From Ferruginibacter sp. (GTDB taxonomy: Bacteria; Bacteroidota; Bacteroidia; Chitinophagales; Chitinophagaceae): a stretch of 64,000 nt of DNA. Made by a program: the position numbers and the translations under genes. The notes beneath the pieces are model-generated. The model was not told the origin of the DNA, did not search any database, and worked only from the letters and a program-made list of their open reading frames with translations. Shown in pieces: positions 7,581 through 14,467 of the stretch. Numbering within the stretch: position 1 is the first letter of the stretch; each line of letters opens with the position of its first letter. The stretch spans positions 1,290,647 through 1,354,646 of the forward strand of contig JABFRP010000002.1 of assembly GCA_013141115.1 (NCBI GenBank). Reading direction: 5' to 3'.

Positions 7581-7880
7581 TTAGCTTAACCAAGTTTTTT
7601 TAAATTCAGAATAAATTTTGACATACTCTTTGATATCTTTTCTTGTTCCTGTTAAATAGATATTTCCGTCATATTTATCAATTAATATTGGAGCATTTCC
7701 TCCAATCATATTTTGAGTATCTCCCGTTTTTACAAATTCCTCAGACTGATAAAAGAATACCCACCCATAATCAAAACTTAAAGTATCATTTTCAAAAAAA
7801 GCTAATCTGATTTTTGCTTCGTTCTCAATTTCTTTCAGCTTTGATAAAGCTATAACTTTTGCTTGCTCAAAATTTAGCAT
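7581..7880 (-). CDS. Immunity protein 35 (Imm35)-like, copy 1
   Basis: This 99-residue cytoplasmic protein matches the Imm35/YrhB-like pattern. It opens with an amphipathic helix (residues 1-22), then FDYGWVFFYQSEEF at about 36-49 with the conserved GWVFFY, then GGNAPILIDKYDGNIYLTGT at about 60-79, and a closing helix. Family members protect against peptidase-type toxins in several polymorphic toxin systems (known for the family, not shown here). It starts 4 bases after the stop of the tip fragment at 7885-8076. Copy 2 at 8228-8527 differs by one residue: Thr52 here, Lys52 there. Confidence 0.8.
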   Translation of the reverse strand: MLNFEQAKVIALSKLKEIENEAKIRLAFFENDTLSFDYGWVFFYQSEEFVKTGDTQNMIGGNAPILIDKYDGNIYLTGTRKDIKEYVKIYSEFKKTWLS

Positions 7881-7884
7881 GTCA

Positions 7885-8076
7885 TTATTTTAATGTTCCT
7901 TTCAAGAACCATAATTGATAGTATTGGTTTACTTCCGATGCCTGCATTACCGCAGAGCCTGATTTTTGAAAATCTAAAAACTGTATTGCTCCTCCCTTCC
8001 CACGCCGCCTTAGATGAACCGCTTCGATCTTCGCCGCCGTCTTGTCTTCGACAAACAGCGTTTGGTAATGCCACAA
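7885..8076 (-). pseudogene. Toxin-tip fragment, copy 1
   Basis: The frame reads through a class A hairpin (residues 8-17, FVEDKTAAKI) into AVHLRRRGKGGAIQFLDFQK and ends NQYYQLWFLKGTLK. Only about 45 residues are non-repeat. A stop 4 bases before the Imm35 start gives the toxin-then-immunity order expected of a polymorphic toxin cassette. The upstream part of the toxin has been replaced by the hairpin and by a stub of a RAYT gene. A second minus-strand frame over the same bases (7874-8074) is less protein-like. Confidence 0.5.
8030..8060 (-). repeat. REP-like hairpin, class A, copy 2
   Basis: Same unit as 4927-4957 with one substitution in the arm (acaaacagcg for acaaacggcg). It sits at the 5' end of the toxin-tip fragment. 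Confidence 0.7.
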
Positions 8077-8079
8077 ATT

Positions 8080-8164
8080 TTAATTGCCTGAATAATGTGT
8101 TAATATCCCAAAATCATCAACAGTATTAAAATAAAATTTTGCAGAGGAATAATAGTAGTCTTCC
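8080..8164 (-). pseudogene. RAYT 2 3'-end stub
   Basis: These 85 bases match 8727-8811, the last codons of RAYT 2, and were duplicated with the 647-bp unit. The match stops at the unit boundary, so no functional protein is encoded. Confidence 0.8.
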
Positions 8165-8227
8165 TTCCGCCGCCGTGGGTAACATCGCATCTACCATTCG
8201 CTTCTACAAATTTGAATGTTTCTGTAT

Positions 8228-8527
8228 TTAGCTTAACCAAGTTTTTTTAAATTCAGAATAAATTTTGACATACTCTTTGATATCTTTTCTTGTTCCTGTT
8301 AAATAGATATTTCCGTCATATTTATCAATTAATATTGGAGCATTTCCTCCAATCATATTTTGAGTATCTCCCTTTTTTACAAATTCCTCAGACTGATAAA
8401 AGAATACCCACCCATAATCAAAACTTAAAGTATCATTTTCAAAAAAAGCTAATCTGATTTTTGCTTCGTTCTCAATTTCTTTCAGCTTTGATAAAGCTAT
8501 AACTTTTGCTTGCTCAAAATTTAGCAT
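8228..8527 (-). CDS. Immunity protein 35 (Imm35)-like, copy 2
   Basis: This 99-residue protein is identical to copy 1 except Lys52 for Thr52. It starts 4 bases after the stop of the tip fragment at 8532-8723. The conserved GWVFFY and GGNAPILIDK blocks are intact. Retention of two open copies after duplication suggests either very recent duplication or benefit from dosage; the sequence cannot tell which. Confidence 0.8.
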   Translation of the reverse strand: MLNFEQAKVIALSKLKEIENEAKIRLAFFENDTLSFDYGWVFFYQSEEFVKKGDTQNMIGGNAPILIDKYDGNIYLTGTRKDIKEYVKIYSEFKKTWLS

Positions 8528-8531
8528 GTCA

Positions 8532-8723
8532 TTATTTTAATGTTCCTTTCAAGAACCATAATTGATAGCATTGATTTACTTCCGACGCCTGCATTACCGC
8601 AGAGCCTGATTTTTGAAAATCTAAAAACTGTATTGCTCCTCCCTTCCCACGCCGCCTTAGATGAACCGCTTCGATCTTCGCCGCCGTCTTGTCTTCGACA
8701 AACGGCGTTTGGTAATGCCACAA
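8532..8723 (-). pseudogene. Toxin-tip fragment, copy 2
   Basis: Same arrangement as copy 1. It reads TPFVEDKTAAKIEAVHL through the class A hairpin and ends CYQLWFLKGTLK. It differs from copy 1 at Pro/Leu in the hairpin-coded part and at Cys/Tyr near the end. The stop at 8532-8534 is 4 bases before the Imm35 start. Confidence 0.5.
8677..8707 (-). repeat. REP-like hairpin, class A, copy 3
   Basis: Identical in layout to copy 1: 11-bp stem, bulged G, GAA loop on the minus strand. It lies 20 bases from the stop codon of RAYT 2. Confidence 0.7.
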
Positions 8724-8726
8724 ATT

Positions 8727-9251
8727 TTAATTGCCTGAATAATGTGTTAATATCCCAAAATCATCAACAGTATTAAAATAAAATTTTGCAGAGGAGTAAT
8801 AGTAATCTTCCGGATTAGCACATAACCCGGCTTTAACAGGATTGTAATGAATATATTCAAGCTTTTGCATAAACACCGCATGGGTTCGCAATTCAATGCT
8901 TAATGATTCCCGTTTCCATATTTGATATAAGCGATCATATTTATTTACTTTATAGGTTTCCAATGCTACAATATCATCTTTAGTAAGGCTGCCTTTTAAT
9001 TGCTTAGCAGTGTGTTTCATAAAAGAAGCTTGGACATCCGAAGGGGTAAATGCAAATGCAGGTTGCCATATCAGGTGAATATGGTTATTCATAATAACAA
9101 ATGCATTTAAAATAACTCTTTTTTCAGATACTAAAAATTTAAGGCTATCAATAATTATGTTTTTATGTTTATCATCTAAAAGCAAATGTTTCCAATCAAG
9201 TATTGTTGCGGTAAAAAATTGCGGGTAATGTATGGGGTATTCCGGATTCAT
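8727..9251 (-). CDS. REP-associated tyrosine transposase (RAYT) 2
   Basis: This 174-residue relative of the RAYT at 5422-5943 has YPQFFTATILDW at the N-terminus, AFVIMNNHIHLIWQP with the HxH pair (HIH), RLYQIWKRESLSIELR, and LEYIHYNPVKAGLC near the end. Catalytic tyrosine candidates lie in the last block. Length and motif order are complete. Class A hairpins lie on both sides (8677-8707 and, inverted, 9372-9402), the expected setting if this enzyme recognises them. The last 85 bases are duplicated at 8080-8164. Confidence 0.88.
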   Translation of the reverse strand: MNPEYPIHYPQFFTATILDWKHLLLDDKHKNIIIDSLKFLVSEKRVILNAFVIMNNHIHLIWQPAFAFTPSDVQASFMKHTAKQLKGSLTKDDIVALETYKVNKYDRLYQIWKRESLSIELRTHAVFMQKLEYIHYNPVKAGLCANPEDYYYSSAKFYFNTVDDFGILTHYSGN

Positions 9252-9315
9252 GCCACTAATTTATAAAAAAGTAATGATTTTATTGTGTTACAATCTTAGC
9301 TTACCGAACCATACA

Positions 9316-9402
9316 CCGCTGGTTAAAAACCAGGCTGCCAACGAAGGTGAAAAATATGAGTTTGTGGAGTACGCCGTTTGTCGAAGACAAGACGGCGGCG
9401 GA
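9316..9402 (+). repeat. REP-like hairpins, class B copy 2 and class A copy 4 (inverted)
   Basis: Bases 9316-9335 are the reverse complement of 5201-5220, and 9372-9402 is the class A unit in the opposite orientation to the other three copies. The remainder of 9252-9427 holds no gene. This is the right edge of the island; metF begins its stop codon at 9428. Confidence 0.65.
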
Positions 9403-9427
9403 AGAGCTGTTTAAAAGTGAGCCTACA

Positions 9428-10381
9428 TTACACCAATTGTTTCACCACATCGGCAATAATTTGCGGCCTGCCCAATGTATAATAATGCAATACCGGCACG
9501 CCAAACTTTTTTAATTCTCTCGATTGATGCAACAACCATTCTGCGCCTACTTTTTCTACGTCTTCATCTGTTTTACATTTAGCTACCTCGTTACTTAATG
9601 CCGCAGGCAAATCAATATGAAATACTTTGGGCAACATGGTTAATTGCTTTTTGGTATAGATGGGTTTTAAGCCCGGTATAATGGGCACATTAATACCCAT
9701 ATCCCTGCAGGCTTTTACAAAAGCATAGTATTTTTCGTTATCGTAAAACATTTGGGTCACAATATAATCGGCCCCAAGGTCTACTTTCATTTTTAAATAC
9801 TTCAGGTCGCTATCCATATTGGGTGCTTCAAAATGTTTTTCGGGGTAACCGGCCACGCCAATACAAAATTTTGTGTTGGAAGAGTTTTTTAAATCTTCTT
9901 CCAGGTAAACCCCTGCATTTAAATTTACCACCTGTTGTAAAAGGTCGCTGGCATATTTATGCCCGGCCGGGTCGGGTTCAAAAGCACTTTCATTTTTAGC
10001 CGCATCGCCACGTAATACCAGTACATTATCAATACCCAGGTAATGCAAATTAATTAAGGCATCTTCGGTTTCATTAATATTAAAGCCGCCGCAAATTAAG
10101 TGCGGCACGGTATCTACACTGTATTTATTCATTATAGCCGCACAAATGCTTTCGGTACCGGGTCGTTTACGCACTACTACTTTTGCAAAACTACCATCAG
10201 CATTTTTCTTAAACACATGTTCGCTGCGGTGGTAAGTAACGTTTATAAAAGAAGGTTTAAACTCCATCAATGGGTCTAAATGTTTATATAAAGATTGAAT
10301 GCCTTTACCTTTTAATGGTGGAAGAATCTCAAAAGAAACCAAGGTGTCTTTTGCCTGGTTGATATGGTCTATTACTTTCAT
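9428..10381 (-). CDS. metF: Methylenetetrahydrofolate reductase
   Basis: The protein (about 317 residues from the chosen start) reduces 5,10-methylene-THF to 5-methyl-THF with an FAD cofactor, supplying methyl groups for methionine synthesis. Visible signatures are SFEILPPLKGKGIQSL at the N-terminus (the SFEffPP block with the catalytic glutamate), FINVTYH, the VPHLICGGFN strand, NVLVLRGD at the flavin site, and ADYIVTQMFYDNEKY. I chose ATG at 10379-10381 (MKVIDHINQAK) over an in-frame codon 15 residues upstream, because family members begin near this point. It is a single gene with no amino-acid pathway neighbours here. Confidence 0.93.
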   Translation of the reverse strand: MKVIDHINQAKDTLVSFEILPPLKGKGIQSLYKHLDPLMEFKPSFINVTYHRSEHVFKKNADGSFAKVVVRKRPGTESICAAIMNKYSVDTVPHLICGGFNINETEDALINLHYLGIDNVLVLRGDAAKNESAFEPDPAGHKYASDLLQQVVNLNAGVYLEEDLKNSSNTKFCIGVAGYPEKHFEAPNMDSDLKYLKMKVDLGADYIVTQMFYDNEKYYAFVKACRDMGINVPIIPGLKPIYTKKQLTMLPKVFHIDLPAALSNEVAKCKTDEDVEKVGAEWLLHQSRELKKFGVPVLHYYTLGRPQIIADVVKQLV

Positions 10382-10475
10382 TATTATTAAATATTTTGCA
10401 AACATAGTTAAGTAAGCATAAAGCACAAACTGCTGTTAAATAAAAGATGATAATAGCTTATTTATGCCTTTACAT

Positions 10476-10483
10476 TATTTTTG
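10476..10483 (+). promoter_or_regulatory. Candidate -7 promoter element (TATTTTTG) for lptB
   Basis: The octamer fits TAnnTTTG. It lies inside the reading frame if translation is taken from the ATG at 10464, which argues for the TTG start at 10500 with a leader of about 10 bases. Confidence 0.35.
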
Positions 10484-10499
10484 CTTTAAACTGAATCAT

Positions 10500-11570
10500 T
10501 TGAGCTTAACTATACAAACAAAAAACCTGGTAAAAATTTACGGCAGCCGTACTGTTGTAAACAATGTTTCCTTTAATGTAAAGCAGGGCGAAATTGTTGG
10601 TTTGCTGGGGCCCAATGGTGCTGGTAAAACCACTTCGTTTTACCAGGTAGTGGGGTTAATTAAGCCCGATAAAGGCGAGGTTTTTTTAAACGATATCAAT
10701 ATTACCAAGCTGCCCATGTATAAAAGGGCACAAATGGGCATTGGCTATTTACCGCAGGAAGCCAGTGTGTTTAGAAAACTAAGTGTAGAAGATAATATTA
10801 TTGCCGTGCTGGAAATGACCAAGCTGAGCAAAGCCGAACAAAAAGAAAAATTAGAAAGTTTGCTGGATGAATTTCGCCTGCAGCGGGTACGTAAAAATAA
10901 TGGTGATACTTTAAGTGGTGGCGAACGCAGAAGAACAGAAATTGCCCGTGCCTTAGCTGTTGACCCTAAATTTATTTTACTGGATGAACCTTTTGCCGGC
11001 GTGGATCCTATTGCGGTAGAAGATATACAAGCCATTATTGCCAAGCTGAAATATAAAAATATTGGTATCCTTATCACCGATCATAATGTAACCGAAACAC
11101 TTTCTATTTGCGACAGGGCTTACCTGCTGATTGATGGCGAAATTTTTACCGAAGGAACCGCAGAAGAATTAGCTGCTAATGAGCAGGTGAGAAAAAGATA
11201 CCTGGGCAGAAACTTTGTACTGAAACGTAAAGATTATTTGCATGATGAAGCAAAAGAAAATAAGATATCTCTTGATTCATTGATTTATGCGGTAGAAAGT
11301 GCTTTGATCAATTTAGAAAATTTAGAACAGGAACATAGCGCTAATCAAAGATCATTTGGTTACTCCAAATCAAATTCAGAAGATAGTTTACAGTTAGATG
11401 AATTTAGAAAATTTATGGATGAGCTGAAGACCTCTTTATATACTTATGCATCCGAAAACAATAAAACAGATTTTATAAACGTATTAGACAAATTATACAG
11501 CGATGAGCATATTGATACCAAATCGCTATTAAATAAAATTGATTTTGAACTGAGGGGGATGCAGGAATAA
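10500..11570 (+). CDS. lptB: LptB-like ABC ATPase with unusual C-terminal extension
   Basis: This is the cytoplasmic ATPase of the lipopolysaccharide export machine (LptBFG), which powers LPS extraction from the inner membrane. All motifs are intact: Walker [12 protein letters not shown]-loop [16 protein letters not shown], signature [15 protein letters not shown], Walker [14 protein letters not shown] and switch histidine TDHNV. The start is uncertain: an ATG at 10464 adds 12 residues of poor quality, whereas TTG at 10500 gives [14 protein letters not shown] as in the family. After the normal end (GRNFVLKRK) about 110 extra residues follow. They are helical and acidic, from [11 protein letters not shown] to the end FELRGMQE. 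The usual length is about 240-250 residues, so this tail is noteworthy. Confidence 0.88.
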   Translation: MSLTIQTKNLVKIYGSRTVVNNVSFNVKQGEIVGLLGPNGAGKTTSFYQVVGLIKPDKGEVFLNDINITKLPMYKRAQMGIGYLPQEASVFRKLSVEDNIIAVLEMTKLSKAEQKEKLESLLDEFRLQRVRKNNGDTLSGGERRRTEIARALAVDPKFILLDEPFAGVDPIAVEDIQAIIAKLKYKNIGILITDHNVTETLSICDRAYLLIDGEIFTEGTAEELAANEQVRKRYLGRNFVLKRKDYLHDEAKENKISLDSLIYAVESALINLENLEQEHSANQRSFGYSKSNSEDSLQLDEFRKFMDELKTSLYTYASENNKTDFINVLDKLYSDEHIDTKSLLNKIDFELRGMQE

Positions 11571-11627
11571 TCTTTTCTGCTATATTGTTTTTATTTACTC
11601 CGCATTGTTTTTTATCTTGTCGGTTAA

Positions 11628-13139
11628 ATGAAGTTGCTTTCCCCCATAATCTCTTTGCTTGCACGAAACCGTTTCTGGCGCATACAAAACTGGAGTAATC
11701 ATCCGGTAGCTGCCCAACGGCAGGTGTTACAGGATTTGGTAACCGCAGGGCAATACACCGCCTTTGGCACAAAGTACCATTTTGCAAAACTGTTTACCCT
11801 TAAGGAGTTTAAAAAAAATGTTCCCATTCACGAGTATGATGATATAAAACCTTACATCAATAAAATGATGGAGGGAGAAGACAATGTGCTATGGAACACG
11901 CCTGTAAAATGGTTTGCCAAATCATCGGGCACCACCAGCGATAAAAGCAAATTCATCCCCATCAGTGATGAAAGCCTTGCCGACAATCATTTTAAAGCGG
12001 CCAAAGATGTACTCACCAATTATTACAATAATTTTCCGGGCAGCGATCTGCTTACCGGCAAAAGTTTGGTTATCGGCGGTTCTCATCAGTTAAGTAAAAT
12101 AAATGAAGAAATTCAGTTTGGAGATCTTAGTGCTGTACTAATGCAAAATTCTCCTTTTTGGGGCCAGTGGATACGCACTCCGGAATTAAGCATCGCTTTA
12201 TTAGATGAATGGGAAAACAAGATTGAACAACTGGCACAGATCACTGCAAACGAAAATGTAACTTCTTTGGCTGGTGTGCCCACCTGGACGCTGATCTTAT
12301 TAAAACGTATTTTGCAAATAAAAAATAAACAAACCATTAAAGAGGTTTGGCCCAATCTGGAATTGTACGTTAATGGTGGCGTTTCTTTTGTACCCTATAA
12401 AGAACAGTTTGATAAAATTATTGGCGAAAAAATAAACTACCTGGAAATATATAATGCCAGCGAAGGTTTTATTGCCGGGCAGGTAAGCCCGGATGATGAT
12501 GGCTTATTATTATTTACTGAGCATGGCATTTTTTACGAGTTTATGCCGGTGGAAGAATATAAAAAAGATAAGCCACAAACTGTGGGATTAAAAGATGTAG
12601 CGTTAAATAAAAATTATGCTTTAGTAATTAGTACCACCGGTGGTTTATGGCGGTATTTAATTGGCGATACTATTATTTTTACTTCCATAAACCCTTATAA
12701 AATAAAAGTAAGTGGCCGCTTAAAACATTATATGAATGCTTTTGGCGAAGAAGTAATTGCAGATAATGCCGATAAAGCTATTGCTGTTGCCTGCGAAAAA
12801 ACCAATGCCATGGTGAGTGATTATACAGCAGCGCCGGTTTATTTTAGCGAAAATAGTAATGGCGCACACGAATGGCTGATAGAGTTTGAAAAAGCACCGG
12901 ATAATATTACTGCCTTTACTTACGAAATGGATAATGCATTAAAAGAAGTAAACAGCGATTATGAAGCCAAGCGGCATAAAGATATTGCCTTGCGCCTGCC
13001 CATTGTGCATGTGTTACCTAAAGGCACTTTTAACGAATGGTTGAAAAGTAAAGGCAAACTGGGCGGCCAGCATAAAGTACCGAGGTTGAGTAATGAGAGA
13101 ACGATACTTGAAGAGGTCCTGTCTGTAAAACATCATTAA
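11628..13139 (+). CDS. GH3 auxin-responsive-promoter family protein
   Basis: This 503-residue protein belongs to the GH3 branch of the acyl-adenylate-forming superfamily. In plants these enzymes conjugate amino acids to acyl acids; bacterial substrates are mostly unknown. Visible blocks are WFAKSSGTTSDKSKFIPIS (phosphate-binding motif, about residues 98-116), LYVNGGVSFVPY, EIYNASEGFIAGQ (motif 2), and DYALV-like ALVISTTGGLWRYLIGDTI with the adenylate-contacting aspartate. It starts 57 bases after lptB and could share its transcript, though a second promoter is possible. No amino-acid or hormone genes lie nearby, so the physiological role is unassigned. Confidence 0.88.
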   Translation: MKLLSPIISLLARNRFWRIQNWSNHPVAAQRQVLQDLVTAGQYTAFGTKYHFAKLFTLKEFKKNVPIHEYDDIKPYINKMMEGEDNVLWNTPVKWFAKSSGTTSDKSKFIPISDESLADNHFKAAKDVLTNYYNNFPGSDLLTGKSLVIGGSHQLSKINEEIQFGDLSAVLMQNSPFWGQWIRTPELSIALLDEWENKIEQLAQITANENVTSLAGVPTWTLILLKRILQIKNKQTIKEVWPNLELYVNGGVSFVPYKEQFDKIIGEKINYLEIYNASEGFIAGQVSPDDDGLLLFTEHGIFYEFMPVEEYKKDKPQTVGLKDVALNKNYALVISTTGGLWRYLIGDTIIFTSINPYKIKVSGRLKHYMNAFGEEVIADNADKAIAVACEKTNAMVSDYTAAPVYFSENSNGAHEWLIEFEKAPDNITAFTYEMDNALKEVNSDYEAKRHKDIALRLPIVHVLPKGTFNEWLKSKGKLGGQHKVPRLSNERTILEEVLSVKHH

Positions 13140-13194
13140 AGTTCAATAGAAATAAAATGTTGAAGAGTGCGACGCCTGTGAAGCTGAATAGAAT

Positions 13195-13202
13195 TACTTT
13201 TG
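13195..13202 (+). promoter_or_regulatory. Candidate -7 promoter element (TACTTTTG) for fabG
   Basis: Matches TAnnTTTG, 26 bases upstream of the fabG start. No good -33 element at 17-23 bases was found. Confidence 0.35.
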
Positions 13203-13228
13203 CTTGTTTCAAAAAATAAAATAAACAC

Positions 13229-13984
13229 ATGAAATTACTTGAAGGAAAAACAGCCATAGTTACCGGAGCTGCCCGTGGTATTGGTGAAGCCATTGCAATA
13301 AAATTTGCAGAGCATGGTGCTAATGTAGCTTTTACATTTGTAAGCAACAGCAGTAAAGACAAAGCCACTGCACTGGAACAAAAATTAATTGCATTGGGTG
13401 TAAAAGCAAAAGCCTATCAAAGCAATGCCGGCGATTTTGCTGCCTGCGAAGTTTTTGTTGCTGATGTATTAAAAGAATTTGGCACCGTTGATATTTGTGT
13501 AAATAATGCCGGTATATCAAAAGATAATTTATTGCTGCGGATGACGCCGGAGCAATTTGAAGAGGTAATAAAAGTAAACCTGAACAGTGTGTTTTATATG
13601 ACCAAACAAGTTATAAAACCTATGATGAAAGCAAGAAGCGGTTCTATCATCAACATGAGTTCGGTTATTGGCGAAATGGGCAATGCCGGCCAAAGCAGTT
13701 ATGCCGCCAGCAAAGCCGGTGTAATTGGGTTTACTAAATCAGTTGCAAAAGAATTAGGTAGCCGCAACATACGCTGCAATGCTATTGCGCCGGGCTTTGT
13801 AGAAACCGATATGACCAGTTATTTAAAAGAAGGCGAAGCAGCAGATAAATACAAAGCGGGTATTCCCTTAGGCAGGTTTGCCAGTGCAGAAGATATTGCC
13901 AATGTTACTTTATTTTTAGCCAGCGAATTAAGCAGTTATATTACCGGGCAAACTATTAGTGCCTGCGGTGGATTGAATATTTAA
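13229..13984 (+). CDS. fabG: 3-oxoacyl-[acyl-carrier-protein] reductase
   Basis: This 251-residue short-chain dehydrogenase carries out the NADPH-dependent reduction of 3-oxoacyl-ACP in fatty-acid elongation. The cofactor motif TGAARGIGEAIA lies at residues 12-23 and the NNAG motif (VNNAGISKDNLLLRM) at about 89. The catalytic triad is visible: Ser in INMSSVIGEMG, Tyr and Lys in SYAASKAG. The end PGFVETDMT ... GQTISACGGLNI is typical of FabG. Other fab genes are absent from the window, so a related short-chain reductase is possible, but length and motifs favour FabG. A terminator follows. Confidence 0.88.
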   Translation: MKLLEGKTAIVTGAARGIGEAIAIKFAEHGANVAFTFVSNSSKDKATALEQKLIALGVKAKAYQSNAGDFAACEVFVADVLKEFGTVDICVNNAGISKDNLLLRMTPEQFEEVIKVNLNSVFYMTKQVIKPMMKARSGSIINMSSVIGEMGNAGQSSYAASKAGVIGFTKSVAKELGSRNIRCNAIAPGFVETDMTSYLKEGEAADKYKAGIPLGRFASAEDIANVTLFLASELSSYITGQTISACGGLNI

Positions 13985-14005
13985 TTTGTTTAAGTTTAAA
14001 ATACC

Positions 14006-14042
14006 AAAGCTGCTGTTTAAGTTTAACAGCAGCTTTTCTTTT
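14006..14042 (+). terminator. Intrinsic terminator after fabG
   Basis: A 12-bp stem (14006-14017 with 14025-14036) and a 7-base loop are followed by a T-rich stretch (TTTTCTTTT). Confidence 0.8.
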
Positions 14043-14104
14043 ACAATTTTTTTACAATTGTATTTTGGATATCTGGTTACCAGTAAGTTTCTTTGCAGCT
14101 GCAA

Positions 14105-14380
14105 ATGAAATTCTTTCTATCTATATTATTATTACTCAGTACAGCATTTTATGTACTTCCCATAAAAGAAGTTTTAATGGGCAAGCAAAGTATCTGTGTA
14201 ACAAATTTAGATGAGGTAAAAGAAGAGAGTAATAAAAAAGAAAAAAATAAAGAATTATTTTCTTTCAGCAACATTTACACTATTGTTAATGACAGCTACA
14301 GCAGCACTCATCACTATATATCTTTTACAATCCCCGTATTGCTGCAAACTATAGAAACGCCTCCTCCCGATTTAGTATAA
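14105..14380 (+). CDS. Small membrane-anchored protein with PPP-ending C-terminus
   Basis: About 91 residues from the ATG at 14105; an in-frame TTG 12 bases upstream is less likely. One hydrophobic segment (residues 4-19, FLSILLLLSTAFYVLP) is either a signal anchor or a leader. A lysine/glutamate-rich linker follows (EVKEESNKKEKNKE), then HHYISFTIPVLLQTIE and the tail TPPPDLV. No family was recognised. It lies directly upstream of the type I secretion-like genes on the same strand, about 88 bases from the ABC gene. A protein of the same build, ending APPPNAA, lies at 25948-26319. A role as a small accessory of a transport system is possible but is only inference. Confidence 0.6.
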   Translation: MKFFLSILLLLSTAFYVLPIKEVLMGKQSICVTNLDEVKEESNKKEKNKELFSFSNIYTIVNDSYSSTHHYISFTIPVLLQTIETPPPDLV

Positions 14381-14467
14381 TATTCTCTTTTCTCCTGCAT
14401 CACTTTGCCTACTGCATTTACAGAGGATGCAAATTATTTTTATACTATTTATCCAAATAAATTAATC

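Larger units (their letters stand above)
7518..8164. repeat. Tandem duplication, unit 1 (647 bp)
   Basis: Bases 7518-8164 and 8165-8811 align at a constant offset of 647 with no indels and about eight substitutions that I could count. The unit holds a repeat module, an Imm35-like gene, a toxin-tip fragment with a class A hairpin, and the last 85 bases of the RAYT 2 gene. The two units abut exactly. Confidence 0.9.
8165..8811. repeat. Tandem duplication, unit 2 (647 bp)
   Basis: Second unit of the tandem duplication. Its right end continues into the intact RAYT 2 gene, so this unit keeps the original right-hand junction. Confidence 0.9.

Noticed and set aside
7874-8074. Minus-strand 66-codon frame overlapping the tip fragment (and its copy at 8521-8721)
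   Set aside because: The frame at 7885-8076 has the better toxin-then-immunity layout (stop 4 bases before Imm35) and reads on without a biased composition; the other is a shadow.
7893-8129. Plus-strand 78-codon frame and its copy at 8540-8776
   Set aside because: Antisense to the tip fragment, hairpin and RAYT stub; no start signal and no protein features.
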